A DNA stretch of 45,879 nt, from contig NZ_FOVF01000019.1 of assembly GCF_900115085.1 (NCBI RefSeq), positions 35,669 through 81,547 of the forward strand, written 5' to 3'. Positions 1-8,299 of the stretch are shown in pieces. The notes beneath the pieces were generated by a model. That model did no database searches, was not told the origin of the DNA, and saw nothing but the letters and a program-made list of their open reading frames with translations. The position numbers were made by a program, and so were the translations under genes. Each line of letters opens with the position of its first letter. Positions within the stretch are counted from its first letter, which is position 1. Source of the DNA: Dokdonella immobilis (GTDB lineage: Bacteria > Pseudomonadota > Gammaproteobacteria > Xanthomonadales > Rhodanobacteraceae).

Positions 1-50
1 CGAATCCCGAATCCCGAATCCCGAATCCCGAATCCCGAATCCCGAATCCC
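1..50. repeat. 7-bp tandem repeat CGAATCC, seven exact copies
   Basis: Seven uninterrupted copies of CGAATCC run from the window edge to position 49. They are followed by C, then AGCTTCTAG, which contains the stop codon of the minus-strand permease. The same unit and the same GCTTCT flank recur at 22374-22409 behind emrA, where a matching arm on the far side makes a stem. Here the second arm would lie beyond the left edge. I take it as a copy of the same Lysobacterales-type extragenic element; the role is unknown. Confidence 0.9.
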
Positions 51-55
51 AGCTT

Positions 56-1372
56 CTAGGACTCCCGCAACGCCGTCGTCACCGGCAGCCGCGCGGCACG
101 CACCGCAGGCAGCAGTCCGCCGACAAAGCCGATGGCCAAGGCCCACTTGATGCCGGTCCATAGCAACGCCGGCGACACCGAGAAGCGGAACACCACCTGG
201 CTGAAGTTGGCGCCGAGGGTCGAGACCGTGTAGTTGTTGAACAGCAGCCAGGCGATGAGGGCGCCGAGCAGGCCGCCGATCAGGGCCAGCAGCATGGTTT
301 CGAGCATCACCGAAATCACCACCGGCGGCGCGCGGAAGCCGATCGCGCGCAAGGTGGCGATCTCGCGGGCACGGGTGGCGACGGCGGCGTACATCGAATT
401 GAGCGCGCCGAAGATCGCGCCGATCGCCATGATCGTCGCGATCACGATGCCGACGATGCGGATGACCTTGCTGAGCTGCTCGGACTGCGCGGTGTAGTAG
501 TCGAGCGTGGTCTTGGCTTCGACCTTCATGCGCGGATCGCTGGCCAGCGCGGCCTTCAGCGTATCGAGCGCCTCGGGTGAGGTCAGGCGCACGGTAATCG
601 ACTGGAAACCCTGGCGCCGGTAGGCGGTCGAGATCGTTTCGACATCGCCGAGCAGTTCCGATTCATGCGCATCGCCCGATTCGAAGGCGCCGACGATCGT
701 CCATTCCTGGTTGTTGAGCTTGATCCTGGAGCCGACCTCGAGGCCGGCAAATTGTTGGCGAGCGCCGACGCCGACCACCATTTCGCGCAGCCCCGGGGTG
801 AACTTGCGGCCCTCGACGATGCGAATGTTCGGCCGCGCCGCCCAGGCCTGCGTCCCGATCCCGCGAACTTCGACGTTGGCGTCGGTGCCGGTCGACTTCT
901 TCGGCAGGTTGGCAACCACCACGAGTTCGGGCGAAGCGATCGGCTTGCCTTCGGCGTCCTTGAGGATGCCGGGCTGCTGGGCGATCAGGGTGGCATCCTC
1001 GCGTGAAACCCCGGAACTCAGTTCGGCAGTGGCGCCGCCACGCAGGATGATCGCGGTTTCGGTGTCACCGGTGCTGCGCAGGGTCTTCTGCAGGCCATCG
1101 CCCATGGCCAGCATTGCGACCAGGACACCAACCACGCCGGCGATGCCGACGACGATGACCGAGGATGCGCCGAGGCGCTGGCCGAGCGTCGACACACCGA
1201 CCCAGGTCACCGAGGCCGCCTGGCCTCCCGTACGGGTCAGCAGCATCCACAGGCCGAGCAGCACGGCGAGTCCGAGCAGCACCTGCCAGGGCAAGACGAC
1301 CCAGGCGAATACCGAGACGAGGATGATCGCCAGCAACATCAGGCAGAACAGGAACGATTTCAGTTTGCGCAT
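56..1372 (-). CDS. MacB/FtsX-type ABC transporter permease (second permease)
   Basis: Integral membrane permease of 438 residues, the last gene of a four-gene ABC exporter operon. The start is the ATG at 1372, preceded by GAGGAAACC and 10 bases past the stop of the upstream permease; a longer reading starting at 1402 would overlap that gene. Two N-terminal hydrophobic stretches (about residues 6-22 and 26-42) come before a third segment (about 60-85), a large extracytoplasmic MacB_PCD-like domain (about 90-290), and three C-terminal helices in the FtsX arrangement, with the ARAREIATLRAIGF coupling motif before the penultimate ones. The extra N-terminal helices distinguish it from its sister permease. 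The two permeases probably form a heterodimer with the shared ATPase. The substrate (peptide, lipid or drug) cannot be read from sequence. Confidence 0.93.
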   Translation of the reverse strand: MRKLKSFLFCLMLLAIILVSVFAWVVLPWQVLLGLAVLLGLWMLLTRTGGQAASVTWVGVSTLGQRLGASSVIVVGIAGVVGVLVAMLAMGDGLQKTLRSTGDTETAIILRGGATAELSSGVSREDATLIAQQPGILKDAEGKPIASPELVVVANLPKKSTGTDANVEVRGIGTQAWAARPNIRIVEGRKFTPGLREMVVGVGARQQFAGLEVGSRIKLNNQEWTIVGAFESGDAHESELLGDVETISTAYRRQGFQSITVRLTSPEALDTLKAALASDPRMKVEAKTTLDYYTAQSEQLSKVIRIVGIVIATIMAIGAIFGALNSMYAAVATRAREIATLRAIGFRAPPVVISVMLETMLLALIGGLLGALIAWLLFNNYTVSTLGANFSQVVFRFSVSPALLWTGIKWALAIGFVGGLLPAVRAARLPVTTALRES

Positions 1373-1382
1373 GGTGGTTTCC

Positions 1383-2546
1383 TCAGCGTCCGGCCAGTGC
1401 ATCGACGATATTCAGGCGCATCGCCCGCAGTGCCGGCAGCACGCCGACCAGGAGTCCGATCAGGATCATCAGACCAAGGCCGATTCCCCAGGTTGCTGCC
1501 CCCACAGGCGGCAGCTGCATGCGTCCGCCGGTGGCATCGCCTATGACCGGCAGCAGCAGCGAGACGAGGACCATGCCGAGCACTCCGCCGATCACGATCA
1601 GCAGCACGGCCTCGGCGAAGACCAGGGCGAGCAGGGAGACGTCCGAGAATCCGATCGTCTTCAACGTGGCCAGTTCCGGGATGCGCTCGCGCACGGCCTG
1701 GGCCATCGTGTTGCCGGTCAGCAACAGCAGGGTGAAGAAGACCGCGCCCATGATCGCGCTGACGATCAGACCGATGTCGCCGAGCTGCTTGGCGAAGGAC
1801 AGATTGAAGGCCTGCTCCGTTTGCGTCTTGGTTTCATGGTCCGAATTGGCCGAGATCGCATCGATCGCCTTGGCCACCGCATCGGACTGCTTCGGGTCGG
1901 TGACCTGGACGATGTACCAGCCCACCTCGTGCGTACCGTAGCTGTTGGCTTCGTCGAAATAGTCCCAGCGGAAGAAGAACTGCTGCTCCAGACCCTTGAG
2001 CTTTTCCTCCTCAACCTTGTAAATGCCAACGATGTCAAAGGTCCAGGTGGTCTCGCCGGTGGCTTTGTTCGGATAGATCGCGCCGGCGATCGGCACCTTG
2101 TCGCCGACCTTCCAGCCGAAGCGTTTGGCCAGCATCTCGCCGACGATCGCACCGGTGCGCGTCTGCCTGAAGGCCGCTAGCTGATCTGGTGCCACGCTGA
2201 TCTCCGGATAGATGTCGAAATAACCCGGATCGATCGCGATATTGATGCCCTGGTTCTTGCGGTCCTGGTAGTAGCCGCCGAACCAGTTCGCCCAGGTCAG
2301 GTTCTTTACCCCGGGCGTGGCCTGGATGCGCGGAATCAGGCTCTGTGGCAAGCCCTGGATGATCGAATACTTGGACGACACGACCATGCGGTCGACGCCG
2401 GCCGCATCGCTGCCGGCATTGAATGCCACGCGCACCGCATCGAGCAGGCCGAACAGCAGGAAGGCGGCCAGCACCGACAGCAGGGTCAGCATCGTGCGGG
2501 TCTTGCGCCGGAACAGCGCGGCCCAGATTAGATGGAAATATTTCAT
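1383..2546 (-). CDS. MacB/FtsX-type ABC transporter permease (first permease)
   Basis: Permease of 387 residues. The ATG at 2546 follows GGAGGA and begins MKYFHLIWAALFRRKTRTML, the usual opening of FtsX-type permeases, so longer in-frame readings are not used. One N-terminal helix (about residues 17-37) is followed by a MacB_PCD-like extracytoplasmic domain (about 40-250) and three C-terminal helices (about 265-285, 315-340, 355-375) with the motif VRERIPELATLKTIGF between the first two. It lies 16 bases downstream of the ATPase and 10 bases upstream of the second permease, so the genes are co-transcribed. Exporters with two different FtsX permeases, one ATPase and one adaptor are common; the cargo is unknown. 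Confidence 0.93.
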   Translation of the reverse strand: MKYFHLIWAALFRRKTRTMLTLLSVLAAFLLFGLLDAVRVAFNAGSDAAGVDRMVVSSKYSIIQGLPQSLIPRIQATPGVKNLTWANWFGGYYQDRKNQGINIAIDPGYFDIYPEISVAPDQLAAFRQTRTGAIVGEMLAKRFGWKVGDKVPIAGAIYPNKATGETTWTFDIVGIYKVEEEKLKGLEQQFFFRWDYFDEANSYGTHEVGWYIVQVTDPKQSDAVAKAIDAISANSDHETKTQTEQAFNLSFAKQLGDIGLIVSAIMGAVFFTLLLLTGNTMAQAVRERIPELATLKTIGFSDVSLLALVFAEAVLLIVIGGVLGMVLVSLLLPVIGDATGGRMQLPPVGAATWGIGLGLMILIGLLVGVLPALRAMRLNIVDALAGR

Positions 2547-2562
2547 CGCTGCGTCCTCCGCC

Positions 2563-3249
2563 TCAAGCGGCCGTTTGCTCGACCAGGGTGCCCTTGTCCA
2601 GATGCAGGGTATGCGAGGCGTATTCGGCCGCCTTGGGATCGTGGGTGACCATGATGATGGTCTTGCCGTGCTCGCGGTTGAGCTGTTGGAGCAGCCCCAG
2701 TACTTCTTCCGCCGACTGGCGGTCGAGATCGCCGGTCGGCTCGTCGCAGACCAGCAAGGTCGGGTCCGAGACGATCGCGCGCGCGATCGCCACGCGCTGC
2801 TGCTGGCCACCCGATAGCTCGTTCGGCTTGTGGCTGGCACGGTCGGACAGGCCGACCAGTTGCAGTGCGATCGAGGCATTGCGCTTGCGCTCGGCCGCCG
2901 ACAGGCGGGTCAGCAGCAGCGGCACTTCGACATTCTTCTGCGCCGAAAGCATCGGCAACAGGTTGTAGAACTGGAAGATGAAGCCGACGTTGGCCGCGCG
3001 CCACTTGGCCAGGGCCCCGCCGCCGAGCCGGTCGATGCGCTCACCGGCCACGCCGATCGAGCCGGCGCTCGGCGCATCGAGGCCGCCGATCAGGTTGAGC
3101 AGGGTCGTCTTGCCCGAACCGGACGGTCCCATCAGGGCGAGAAAGTCGCCTCTCTGGATGTCGAGGTCGATGTGATGCAGAACCTCGACCTTCTGCTTGC
3201 CGCGCTCGTACGTCTTGCTGACGTCGCGGATTTCAACCAGTGTGCTCAT
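2563..3249 (-). CDS. ABC transporter ATP-binding protein, LolD/MacB family
   Basis: Cytoplasmic ATPase of 228 residues powering the adjacent permeases. It shows Walker A GPSGSGKT (residues 41-48), the Q-loop around Q93, signature LSGGQ (145-149), Walker B LLVCDEP (165-171), D-loop GDLD and an H-loop MVTHD near 204. The start is the ATG at 3249 with GAGGAAA upstream; longer in-frame extensions have no such site and read into the intergenic gap. The length matches LolD/MacB-type ATPases that pair with FtsX permeases. It follows the adaptor gene by 49 bases. Confidence 0.96.
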   Translation of the reverse strand: MSTLVEIRDVSKTYERGKQKVEVLHHIDLDIQRGDFLALMGPSGSGKTTLLNLIGGLDAPSAGSIGVAGERIDRLGGGALAKWRAANVGFIFQFYNLLPMLSAQKNVEVPLLLTRLSAAERKRNASIALQLVGLSDRASHKPNELSGGQQQRVAIARAIVSDPTLLVCDEPTGDLDRQSAEEVLGLLQQLNREHGKTIIMVTHDPKAAEYASHTLHLDKGTLVEQTAA

Positions 3250-3298
3250 GGCGTTTCCTCGCTTGGCTGTATCGTGAATTTCGCGGATGGCATGCAAA

Positions 3299-4525
3299 TT
3301 ATTTGATGGTGATCCGGGCGCCGTCCGCCAACTCGGCCGGCGGCTCGCGGACGACACGCGTGGCATTGGCGATGCCCTCGACCAGGCGCAGGTCGCCGAC
3401 GCTCTGCCCAGGGACGACGGGACGCGACCTCGCGCGCTCGCCGTCGATCTCGAAAACCACGCTGCGACCGTCACGCTGGACGATGGCCGAAGCCGGCAGC
3501 AAGACGCCCTTCGGCACTTCACGCGCGGACGCCGGCTGCGACGCCTGCTCCATGAACGAGACCCGCGCGCCCATGTCCGGCAATACGCGCGGATCCTTCT
3601 GCTCGAGCCCGACCCTCACCTTGACCGTGGCCTTGCCGCGATCGGCGGTGGGAATGATCGCGATCACGCGGGCCGGAATGGTCCAGTCCGGATAGGCATC
3701 GAGAACAGCCTCGGCCGGCGCACCCGGCGTGACACGGTTGATGTAGGACTCGTTGACATCGACCTCGATTTCCAGCGAATCCATGTCGACGATGGTGCCG
3801 ACGCCGGTGCGCGTGAAACCGCCGCCGGCGGACAGCGGCGAGACGATCTCGCCGACCTGGGCGGCCTTGGCGATGATGACGCCGGCGAACGGCGCCCTGA
3901 CCGTGGTGTAGTCGAGCTGGACCTGGGCGCTGCGCAACTGCGCGGCGGCGAGGTCGATCGTGCGTCGCTGCGAATTCAGCTGGGCGCGCAGGCTGTCGAC
4001 CTGGGTGCGCGCATTCTCGAGAGCCTGTTGGGAAACCAGCTTTCGCTCGATCAGGTCCTGCTGGCGGGACAGGTCCCGTTCGGCCTGGGCCAGTTGCGCC
4101 TCGTTCTGTCCGACCAGCGCGCGGGCCTGGGCAAGTTGCGCCGTGGCCTGGGCCAGGGCGGCCTGTTGGGCGGTATCCTCGAGGCGGGCCAGCACCTGGC
4201 CGGCATCGACATGCTCGCCCTCCTCGATCAGGACCTCGGAAAGCGTGCCCGTGATCTGGGCGGAGACGGTGGCCTGGCGGCGTGCGGTGACGTAACCGGT
4301 CGCCTGCAGGACCGTTTCCGGGGAGCCGCCCGCGGCCGAGGGCGCAACCGCGCTCACCGCCGAGACCTCGAATGCCCTGGCCGAGGTCGACATCCACCAG
4401 TAGACGCCACCCGCGGCCAGCGCGACGACAACGACCAGGGCGATGATCCATGGGGTGCGCGACATCGGTTCGACCTTGTTGCGGTCGATGCGCAGCTGGT
4501 TGAGCAATTCGCCCTTGTTCTCCAT
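3299..4525 (-). CDS. HlyD/MacA-like periplasmic adaptor of ABC exporter
   Basis: Membrane-fusion (adaptor) protein of 408 residues, first gene of the operon. An N-terminal cytoplasmic tail of about 23 residues is followed by one membrane anchor (about 26-45, IIALVVVVALAAGGVYW). Then come a lipoyl half (around 90-125), a long coiled-coil hairpin rich in A, Q, L and R (about 125-225), the second lipoyl half (VRAPFAGVIIAKAAQVGEIV) and a beta-barrel and membrane-proximal region. In this family it links the inner-membrane permeases to an outer-membrane channel; none is encoded nearby. The chosen ATG at 4525 gives the typical tail plus anchor; the longer reading to 4756 adds about 77 residues of low-complexity sequence and is rejected. 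The Shine-Dalgarno site is weak. Confidence 0.92.
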   Translation of the reverse strand: MENKGELLNQLRIDRNKVEPMSRTPWIIALVVVVALAAGGVYWWMSTSARAFEVSAVSAVAPSAAGGSPETVLQATGYVTARRQATVSAQITGTLSEVLIEEGEHVDAGQVLARLEDTAQQAALAQATAQLAQARALVGQNEAQLAQAERDLSRQQDLIERKLVSQQALENARTQVDSLRAQLNSQRRTIDLAAAQLRSAQVQLDYTTVRAPFAGVIIAKAAQVGEIVSPLSAGGGFTRTGVGTIVDMDSLEIEVDVNESYINRVTPGAPAEAVLDAYPDWTIPARVIAIIPTADRGKATVKVRVGLEQKDPRVLPDMGARVSFMEQASQPASAREVPKGVLLPASAIVQRDGRSVVFEIDGERARSRPVVPGQSVGDLRLVEGIANATRVVREPPAELADGARITIK

Positions 4526-4876
4526 TCTTCGGTTCCGGTCGCCTGCGAGGGCGCTGAGTCTGCCATAGACTGCGCACTGTTCCGATTTCCCACAACGCAC
4601 CCGAGTAATGGCGGGCAGGTGACGAATGTCAGGCAATGGCGGCGCCGGGTACTCCGGGACTCCAACCTGGCAGAAGCTCGGGCTGCGCTGTGGACAAGCC
4701 GTCCTGGCCGTGGATCCGCCGGCTGACCACGCCGGCATGGTCGGACTTGCGATCATCGACCTGCAGTTGCCCGGACCTGGTCGAGGTCAAGGTGTGCGCC
4801 ATCGACGCCGGCTGGTATCGCGCAAGGAACAACGTGCGAAAATGCGCCCTGCCCCGTCCGCCGAGGAATTCCGCCC
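4526..4876. other. Intergenic region between divergent ABC-adaptor and FAH-family genes
   Basis: 351 bases separate two divergent starts, so both promoters should lie here. Several short open frames exist on both strands, but none has a recognisable motif or a good ribosome-binding site. I could not assign convincing -35/-10 pairs. No RNA gene or repeat was seen. Confidence 0.6.
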
Positions 4877-5563
4877 GTGACCTATGCCATAGCACCGCAT
4901 GCCCAGCCCTGCATTCCGGTTGCCGGCACCGACCTGCGCTTTCCGCTGCACCGCATCTACTGCATCGGGCGCAACTACGCCGAGCACGCGAAGGAAATGG
5001 GCTCGGAGGTTGAACGGACGAACCCGATCTTCTTTTCCAAGCCTGCCGATGCCATCGTCATCGACAACGACGACGTGCCGTATCCGCCGGCGACCAGCGA
5101 CCTGCACCACGAAGTCGAGATGATCGTCGCCCTGGCCGATGGCGGCCGCGACATCCCGACCGAGCATGCCCTTGATCGCGTCTATGCCTACGGCGTCGGC
5201 CTCGACCTGACCCGTCGGGACCTGCAGCTGGCGGCCAAGAACAAGGGCAATCCCTGGGACGTGGCCAAGGGCTTCGACGACTCCGCACCCGTCTCGGCCC
5301 TGCATCGGGTCAACGATATCGGCCACCCCGCCCATCGCCAGCTCAGCCTGAGCGTGAATGGCACGCTGCGCCAGCAGGCCGACATCGACGACATGATCTT
5401 CAGCGTGGCCGAAATCATCCATCGGCTGTCGAAGCTCTACACCCTCAAATCCGGCGACCTGATCTTCACCGGAACGCCGGCCGGCGTCGCCGCGCTGGCC
5501 CGGGGCGACCGCTTCCACGCCGAGCTGGCCGGTATCGCGAACCTGGAGGGCCGCATCATCTAG
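4877..5563 (+). CDS. Fumarylacetoacetate hydrolase (FAH) family protein, YcgM-like
   Basis: Cytoplasmic enzyme of 228 residues made of a single FAH catalytic domain. Family members cleave or hydrate 1,3-diketo acids such as fumarylpyruvate or acylpyruvates, or decarboxylate oxaloacetate, with Mg2+. The expected metal ligands are visible as E79 and E81 in HHEVE and D110 in GVGLDLTRRD, with KGFDDSAP (131-138) and the closing TGTPAGVAAL motif. The GTG at 4877 is used because IYCIGRNYAEHAKE then falls at the usual distance from the N-terminus; GAGG lies 12 bases upstream. The closest family type appears to be YcgM/fumarylpyruvate hydrolase. The gene stands alone, so the substrate is not indicated by neighbours. 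Confidence 0.92.
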   Translation: MTYAIAPHAQPCIPVAGTDLRFPLHRIYCIGRNYAEHAKEMGSEVERTNPIFFSKPADAIVIDNDDVPYPPATSDLHHEVEMIVALADGGRDIPTEHALDRVYAYGVGLDLTRRDLQLAAKNKGNPWDVAKGFDDSAPVSALHRVNDIGHPAHRQLSLSVNGTLRQQADIDDMIFSVAEIIHRLSKLYTLKSGDLIFTGTPAGVAALARGDRFHAELAGIANLEGRII

Positions 5564-5817
5564 GGAGGCTCTGAGCCAGTGGCACAACCGTCACGCCACC
5601 TGCCTGCGGGCATATCGCGGCACGCCGGCGCAGACATGCTGGCCGTCTTTCAAGGCGGCGCAACACTGATCAACGCGCAGACGGGTGATCGGGGGCGCCG
5701 TTACATGCCCACAACGTGAAACAATGCAAAGCCAGCACAGGATGGTCGGCTACTCCCTAAAGTAGCGCCGCGCCAGCCGCGATGCTGACGTCTTCTTTCA
5801 CAGAGAGGGAACCAGTC

Positions 5818-6228
5818 ATGGGCATGATTTCCGAGTTCAAGAGCTTTGCCATGCGTGGCAACGTTGTCGACCTGGCGGTCGGCGTCGTCATCGGCGCGGC
5901 ATTCGGCAAGATCGTCACTTCGCTGGTCAACGACGTCATCATGCCGCCGATCGGCAACCTGATCGGCGGCATCGATTTTTCCGCCTACAAGTTCGTGCTG
6001 ACCCCGGCCGGTGCGGACGGCAAGGGCGAAGTCGCGATCATGTACGGCGCCTTCCTCAACACGATGATCCAGTTCGCCATCATTGCCTTCGCGATCTTCC
6101 TCGTGGTCAAGGCGATCAATCGCCTGAACCGGAAGGAGGAAGCCGCGCCGGCCCCGCCGCCGGCCGACGTCGTCCTGCTCACCGAAATCCGCGATCTGCT
6201 GAAGCAAGGAAAGCAGACCACCGGCTAG
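5818..6228 (+). CDS. mscL: Large-conductance mechanosensitive channel MscL
   Basis: Inner-membrane homopentameric channel that opens under membrane tension and releases solutes on hypo-osmotic shock. The 136-residue product has the diagnostic N-terminus ([30 protein letters not shown]), the TM1 pore helix, the periplasmic loop containing [15 protein letters not shown]2 ([20 protein letters not shown]) and a charged C-terminal bundle after the AAPAPPPA linker. Length matches the family. The ATG at 5818 follows AGAGGGA; the second ATG two codons on is possible, and an upstream start at 5782 lacks a suitable site. It is probably monocistronic; a small hairpin follows at 6233-6252. Confidence 0.98.
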   Translation: MGMISEFKSFAMRGNVVDLAVGVVIGAAFGKIVTSLVNDVIMPPIGNLIGGIDFSAYKFVLTPAGADGKGEVAIMYGAFLNTMIQFAIIAFAIFLVVKAINRLNRKEEAAPAPPPADVVLLTEIRDLLKQGKQTTG

Positions 6229-6232
6229 CCGT

Positions 6233-6252
6233 CCATCCGCAGTGCTGGATGG
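6233..6252 (+). terminator. Possible weak terminator hairpin after mscL
   Basis: CCATCC (6233-6238) pairs with GGATGG (6247-6252) across an eight-base loop, five bases after the mscL stop. No T-run follows, so it may be only a weak or Rho-assisted end. Confidence 0.3.
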
Positions 6253-6316
6253 GCCCGCCCGGGGGCATACGGACCTGGGCGAGTGGGACGGCGCGAAAGC
6301 GATTTGGCACAGATCG

Positions 6317-6348
6317 ATCGCAAACGTCTTGCGATTGTAAGACGTTTG
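6317..6348. promoter_or_regulatory. Two overlapping palindromes upstream of the RHH-PspA-flotillin operon
   Basis: Two perfect inverted repeats share bases. ATCGCAA (6317-6323) faces TTGCGAT (6329-6335) over 5 bases, and CAAACGTCTT (6321-6330) faces AAGACGTTTG (6339-6348) over 8 bases. A plausible sigma-70 promoter uses TTGCGA (6329-6334) as -35 and TAGGCT (6352-6357) as a weak -10 with a 17-base spacer, which would put the palindromes over the polymerase site. The first gene of the operon encodes a ribbon-helix-helix-like protein, so this is a candidate autoregulatory operator. The palindromes are seen; the function is inferred. Confidence 0.55.
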
Positions 6349-6385
6349 AGTTAGGCTGCATGCACTGCCCCACCGGGACCTGACA

Positions 6386-6913
6386 GTGGCCAAACAAACG
6401 ATTACGATCCGGCTGGATGAGGACGACCTGACCTATCTGTCGTCGGTCGAGCTCAACGGGGCAGCGAATCTCAGTGAAAAGATCCGTGCATTGCTGGCCG
6501 AGGCACGCGCGCAGAGGGATGGCATGCAGGATTCCGGTTTGGCCTGGGATTTCACGCGACGCCTTTTCGCCGGCCCCGAACGCGGCATTCGCGAAGCGGA
6601 ACTCCAGGCACAGATGCGCTCCGAATTGATCGCGCGCATCACCGGCTGGCTGCCGGACGTCTCGGCGCTGGTCCTTGCCGGTGCGCCGGCGCATGCGGCC
6701 AGCCCGCGCGAACGATCCGAAAGCCTGCGCAAGCTCGAGCGCTCGCTCGGCGAGCGCGTGCTGAGCCTGGTCGACTCGATCGTGCAGATGTCGTTGGCCG
6801 GCTTCCCCGGCTGTTACGAGCCGGAAGCCCTGAATCGCCGCGCCCAACCTGCACTGCGCGCCCTCGCAATGCAGGCGACCCCCACCCTCAACGAAGAGGT
6901 AAACCCATCATGA
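6386..6913 (+). CDS. Ribbon-helix-helix-like protein, first gene of the PspA-YqiJ-YqiK operon
   Basis: Protein of 175 residues without a family I can name. Residues 3-16 (KQTITIRLDEDDLTYL) resemble the DNA-binding beta strand of ribbon-helix-helix repressors, followed by two helices with NLSEKIRALLAEAR at 28-42. The rest (about 45-165) is predicted helical and rich in R, E, L and A, with no membrane segment. It starts with GTG at 6386 and overlaps pspA by ATGA, so the two are translationally coupled. By position it could be the regulator of the operon or a partner that binds PspA. No PspF-type activator or sigma-54 site is present. Function is inference only. Confidence 0.85.
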   Translation: MAKQTITIRLDEDDLTYLSSVELNGAANLSEKIRALLAEARAQRDGMQDSGLAWDFTRRLFAGPERGIREAELQAQMRSELIARITGWLPDVSALVLAGAPAHAASPRERSESLRKLERSLGERVLSLVDSIVQMSLAGFPGCYEPEALNRRAQPALRALAMQATPTLNEEVNPS

Positions 6914-7584
6914 GCGAGTCACTCGCAAGTCGGGTCGGCAGGATCATCGCCGGAGGCTTCCATGCCCTCGTCGATGCGGTCGAAAATGCGGCCCCCGAAA
7001 GCGTCATGGAACAGGCTATCCGTGAGATCGAGTCGGCCATTGCCGACGTGCGCGCGGACCTCGGCAAGGTCGAGGCGCAACGGCATCTGAGCGCCAAGCG
7101 CCTGGCCGAGGAAGGATCGCGCCACGAGACCCTGACCGAACAGGCCCAACTGGCCCTCGAGCAGGGCCGCGAAGACCTCGCCAGCGCCGCCGTCGAACGC
7201 CAGATCGACATCGAGTCGCAATTGCCGATCCTCGAATCGCGCATGACCGAGCTGGCCGAGGAAAAGGCGCGCCTGGAAGGCTACGTCACCGCGCTGCTGG
7301 CCAAGAAGCGCGAGATGCGCGAGGCCATGGCCGACTTCCGCAAGGCCCAGGAGCAGGCCGGCGCGGCATCGACGAGTGGCGGTGCGACAGCCAGGAAGGA
7401 TGCCGCCTCGGCCCGCGCCGAACGCGCCACGGATGCTTTCGATCGCATCTTCCAGCGCCAGAGCGGACTGAGCGCCACGCGCGGTGCATCCGACCGCAAC
7501 GTCGCCCAGCTCGCTGAACTCGAGGAGCTTGCGCGCAGAAACAGAATCCAGGAGCGGCTTGCGGAACTCAAGGCGCGCTCCTGA
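6910..7584 (+). CDS. pspA: PspA/IM30 family membrane-stress protein
   Basis: PspA-family protein of 224 residues, close to the usual 222. The N-terminus (SLASRVGRIIAGGFHALVDAVENAAPESVMEQAIREIESAIADVRADL) matches the family's amphipathic membrane-binding helix followed by the long ESCRT-III-like coiled coil; nearly all the rest is charged coiled coil. PspA/Vipp1 proteins assemble into rods or rings on the inner membrane face and preserve its integrity. The gene sits between the RHH-like gene (ATGA overlap) and yqiJ (one-base overlap of the stop A with the next ATG). The neighbours suggest a PspA variant tied to flotillin membrane domains rather than the classical pspABCDE operon. Confidence 0.93.
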   Translation: MSESLASRVGRIIAGGFHALVDAVENAAPESVMEQAIREIESAIADVRADLGKVEAQRHLSAKRLAEEGSRHETLTEQAQLALEQGREDLASAAVERQIDIESQLPILESRMTELAEEKARLEGYVTALLAKKREMREAMADFRKAQEQAGAASTSGGATARKDAASARAERATDAFDRIFQRQSGLSATRGASDRNVAQLAELEELARRNRIQERLAELKARS

Positions 7585-8291
7585 TGGACTGGATCGGCGC
7601 TCCCGGCAACCAGCCGTTCGTCGTCGCCCTGCTCGTCATGTTCGGGTTGACCGCCGTCGAGGTGATCGCCCTGCTCGTCGGATTCAGCCTCAACGACATG
7701 GTCGATGAGTTCGTCGTTCCGCACACCGAACTCGACGCGCCCGATGTCGACGGTCCCGGCCACGCTTCGCACGGTCTCGATTCGGTCAGCGTCGAAGGGC
7801 CGGGCATGGTCGCGCGCTTCCTCGCCTGGCTCTATATCGGCAGGGTGCCGGTGCTGATGGTGCTGATTGTGCTGCTCACGGTATTCGGACTATGCGGCCT
7901 GATCGGCCAGGGCATCCTGAAATCGCTGACAGGCTTCAATGCGCCGGGCATCGTCGCCGCGCCACTCGTGCTGGTCGCCTCATTACCGATCGTGCGCGCC
8001 TGCACGGCCGGCCTGCACAGTATCCTGCCCCAGGATGAGAGCAATGCCGTCGATCCATCGACCTTCGTCGGACGCACGGCCACGATCACCAACGGTACCG
8101 CGCGGACGGGCCTGCCAGCCGATGCCAGATTGCGCGACCAGTTCGGCACCGAACACCATGTGCTGGTCGAGCCAGAGGAAGCCGGACAGACCTTCGCCGC
8201 CGGGACACTCGTCCTGCTCGTCCGCCAGGTCGGCGCCGGCCGCTTCTCCGCCATCCCCAATCCCAACGACGCCCTTATCGATACGGAGTGA
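7584..8291 (+). CDS. yqiJ: YqiJ-like inner-membrane protein with C-terminal OB-fold
   Basis: Membrane protein of 235 residues, somewhat longer than enterobacterial YqiJ. Hydrophobic segments lie at about 11-36, 84-106 and 112-135. The soluble C-terminal part (about 150-230, starting FVGRTATITNGTA) has the NfeD-like OB-fold pattern. NfeD/YqiJ proteins are encoded beside flotillins and act as their membrane partners. It starts at the last base of pspA and its stop lies nine bases before the yqiK ATG, consistent with a complex of PspA, YqiJ and YqiK. Confidence 0.88.
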   Translation: MDWIGAPGNQPFVVALLVMFGLTAVEVIALLVGFSLNDMVDEFVVPHTELDAPDVDGPGHASHGLDSVSVEGPGMVARFLAWLYIGRVPVLMVLIVLLTVFGLCGLIGQGILKSLTGFNAPGIVAAPLVLVASLPIVRACTAGLHSILPQDESNAVDPSTFVGRTATITNGTARTGLPADARLRDQFGTEHHVLVEPEEAGQTFAAGTLVLLVRQVGAGRFSAIPNPNDALIDTE

Positions 8292-8299
8292 GTCCCACC

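Noticed and set aside
1-50. CRISPR-like repeat array
   Set aside because: The unit is 7 bases with no spacers and no cas genes are present.
4626-4895. Small genes in the divergent intergenic region
   Set aside because: Overlapping open frames on both strands, no ribosome-binding sites, no motif; composition typical of GC-rich non-coding sequence.
6303-6323. Sigma-54-like promoter (TTGGCAC followed by CGCAA) before the PspA operon
   Set aside because: The GG and GC elements are separated by 12 bases instead of 10, and the -12 element is not TTGCA. No PspF gene is nearby.
7484-7807. Short frames overlapping the pspA/yqiJ junction
   Set aside because: Both neighbouring proteins are full length in their own frames, so these are shadows.
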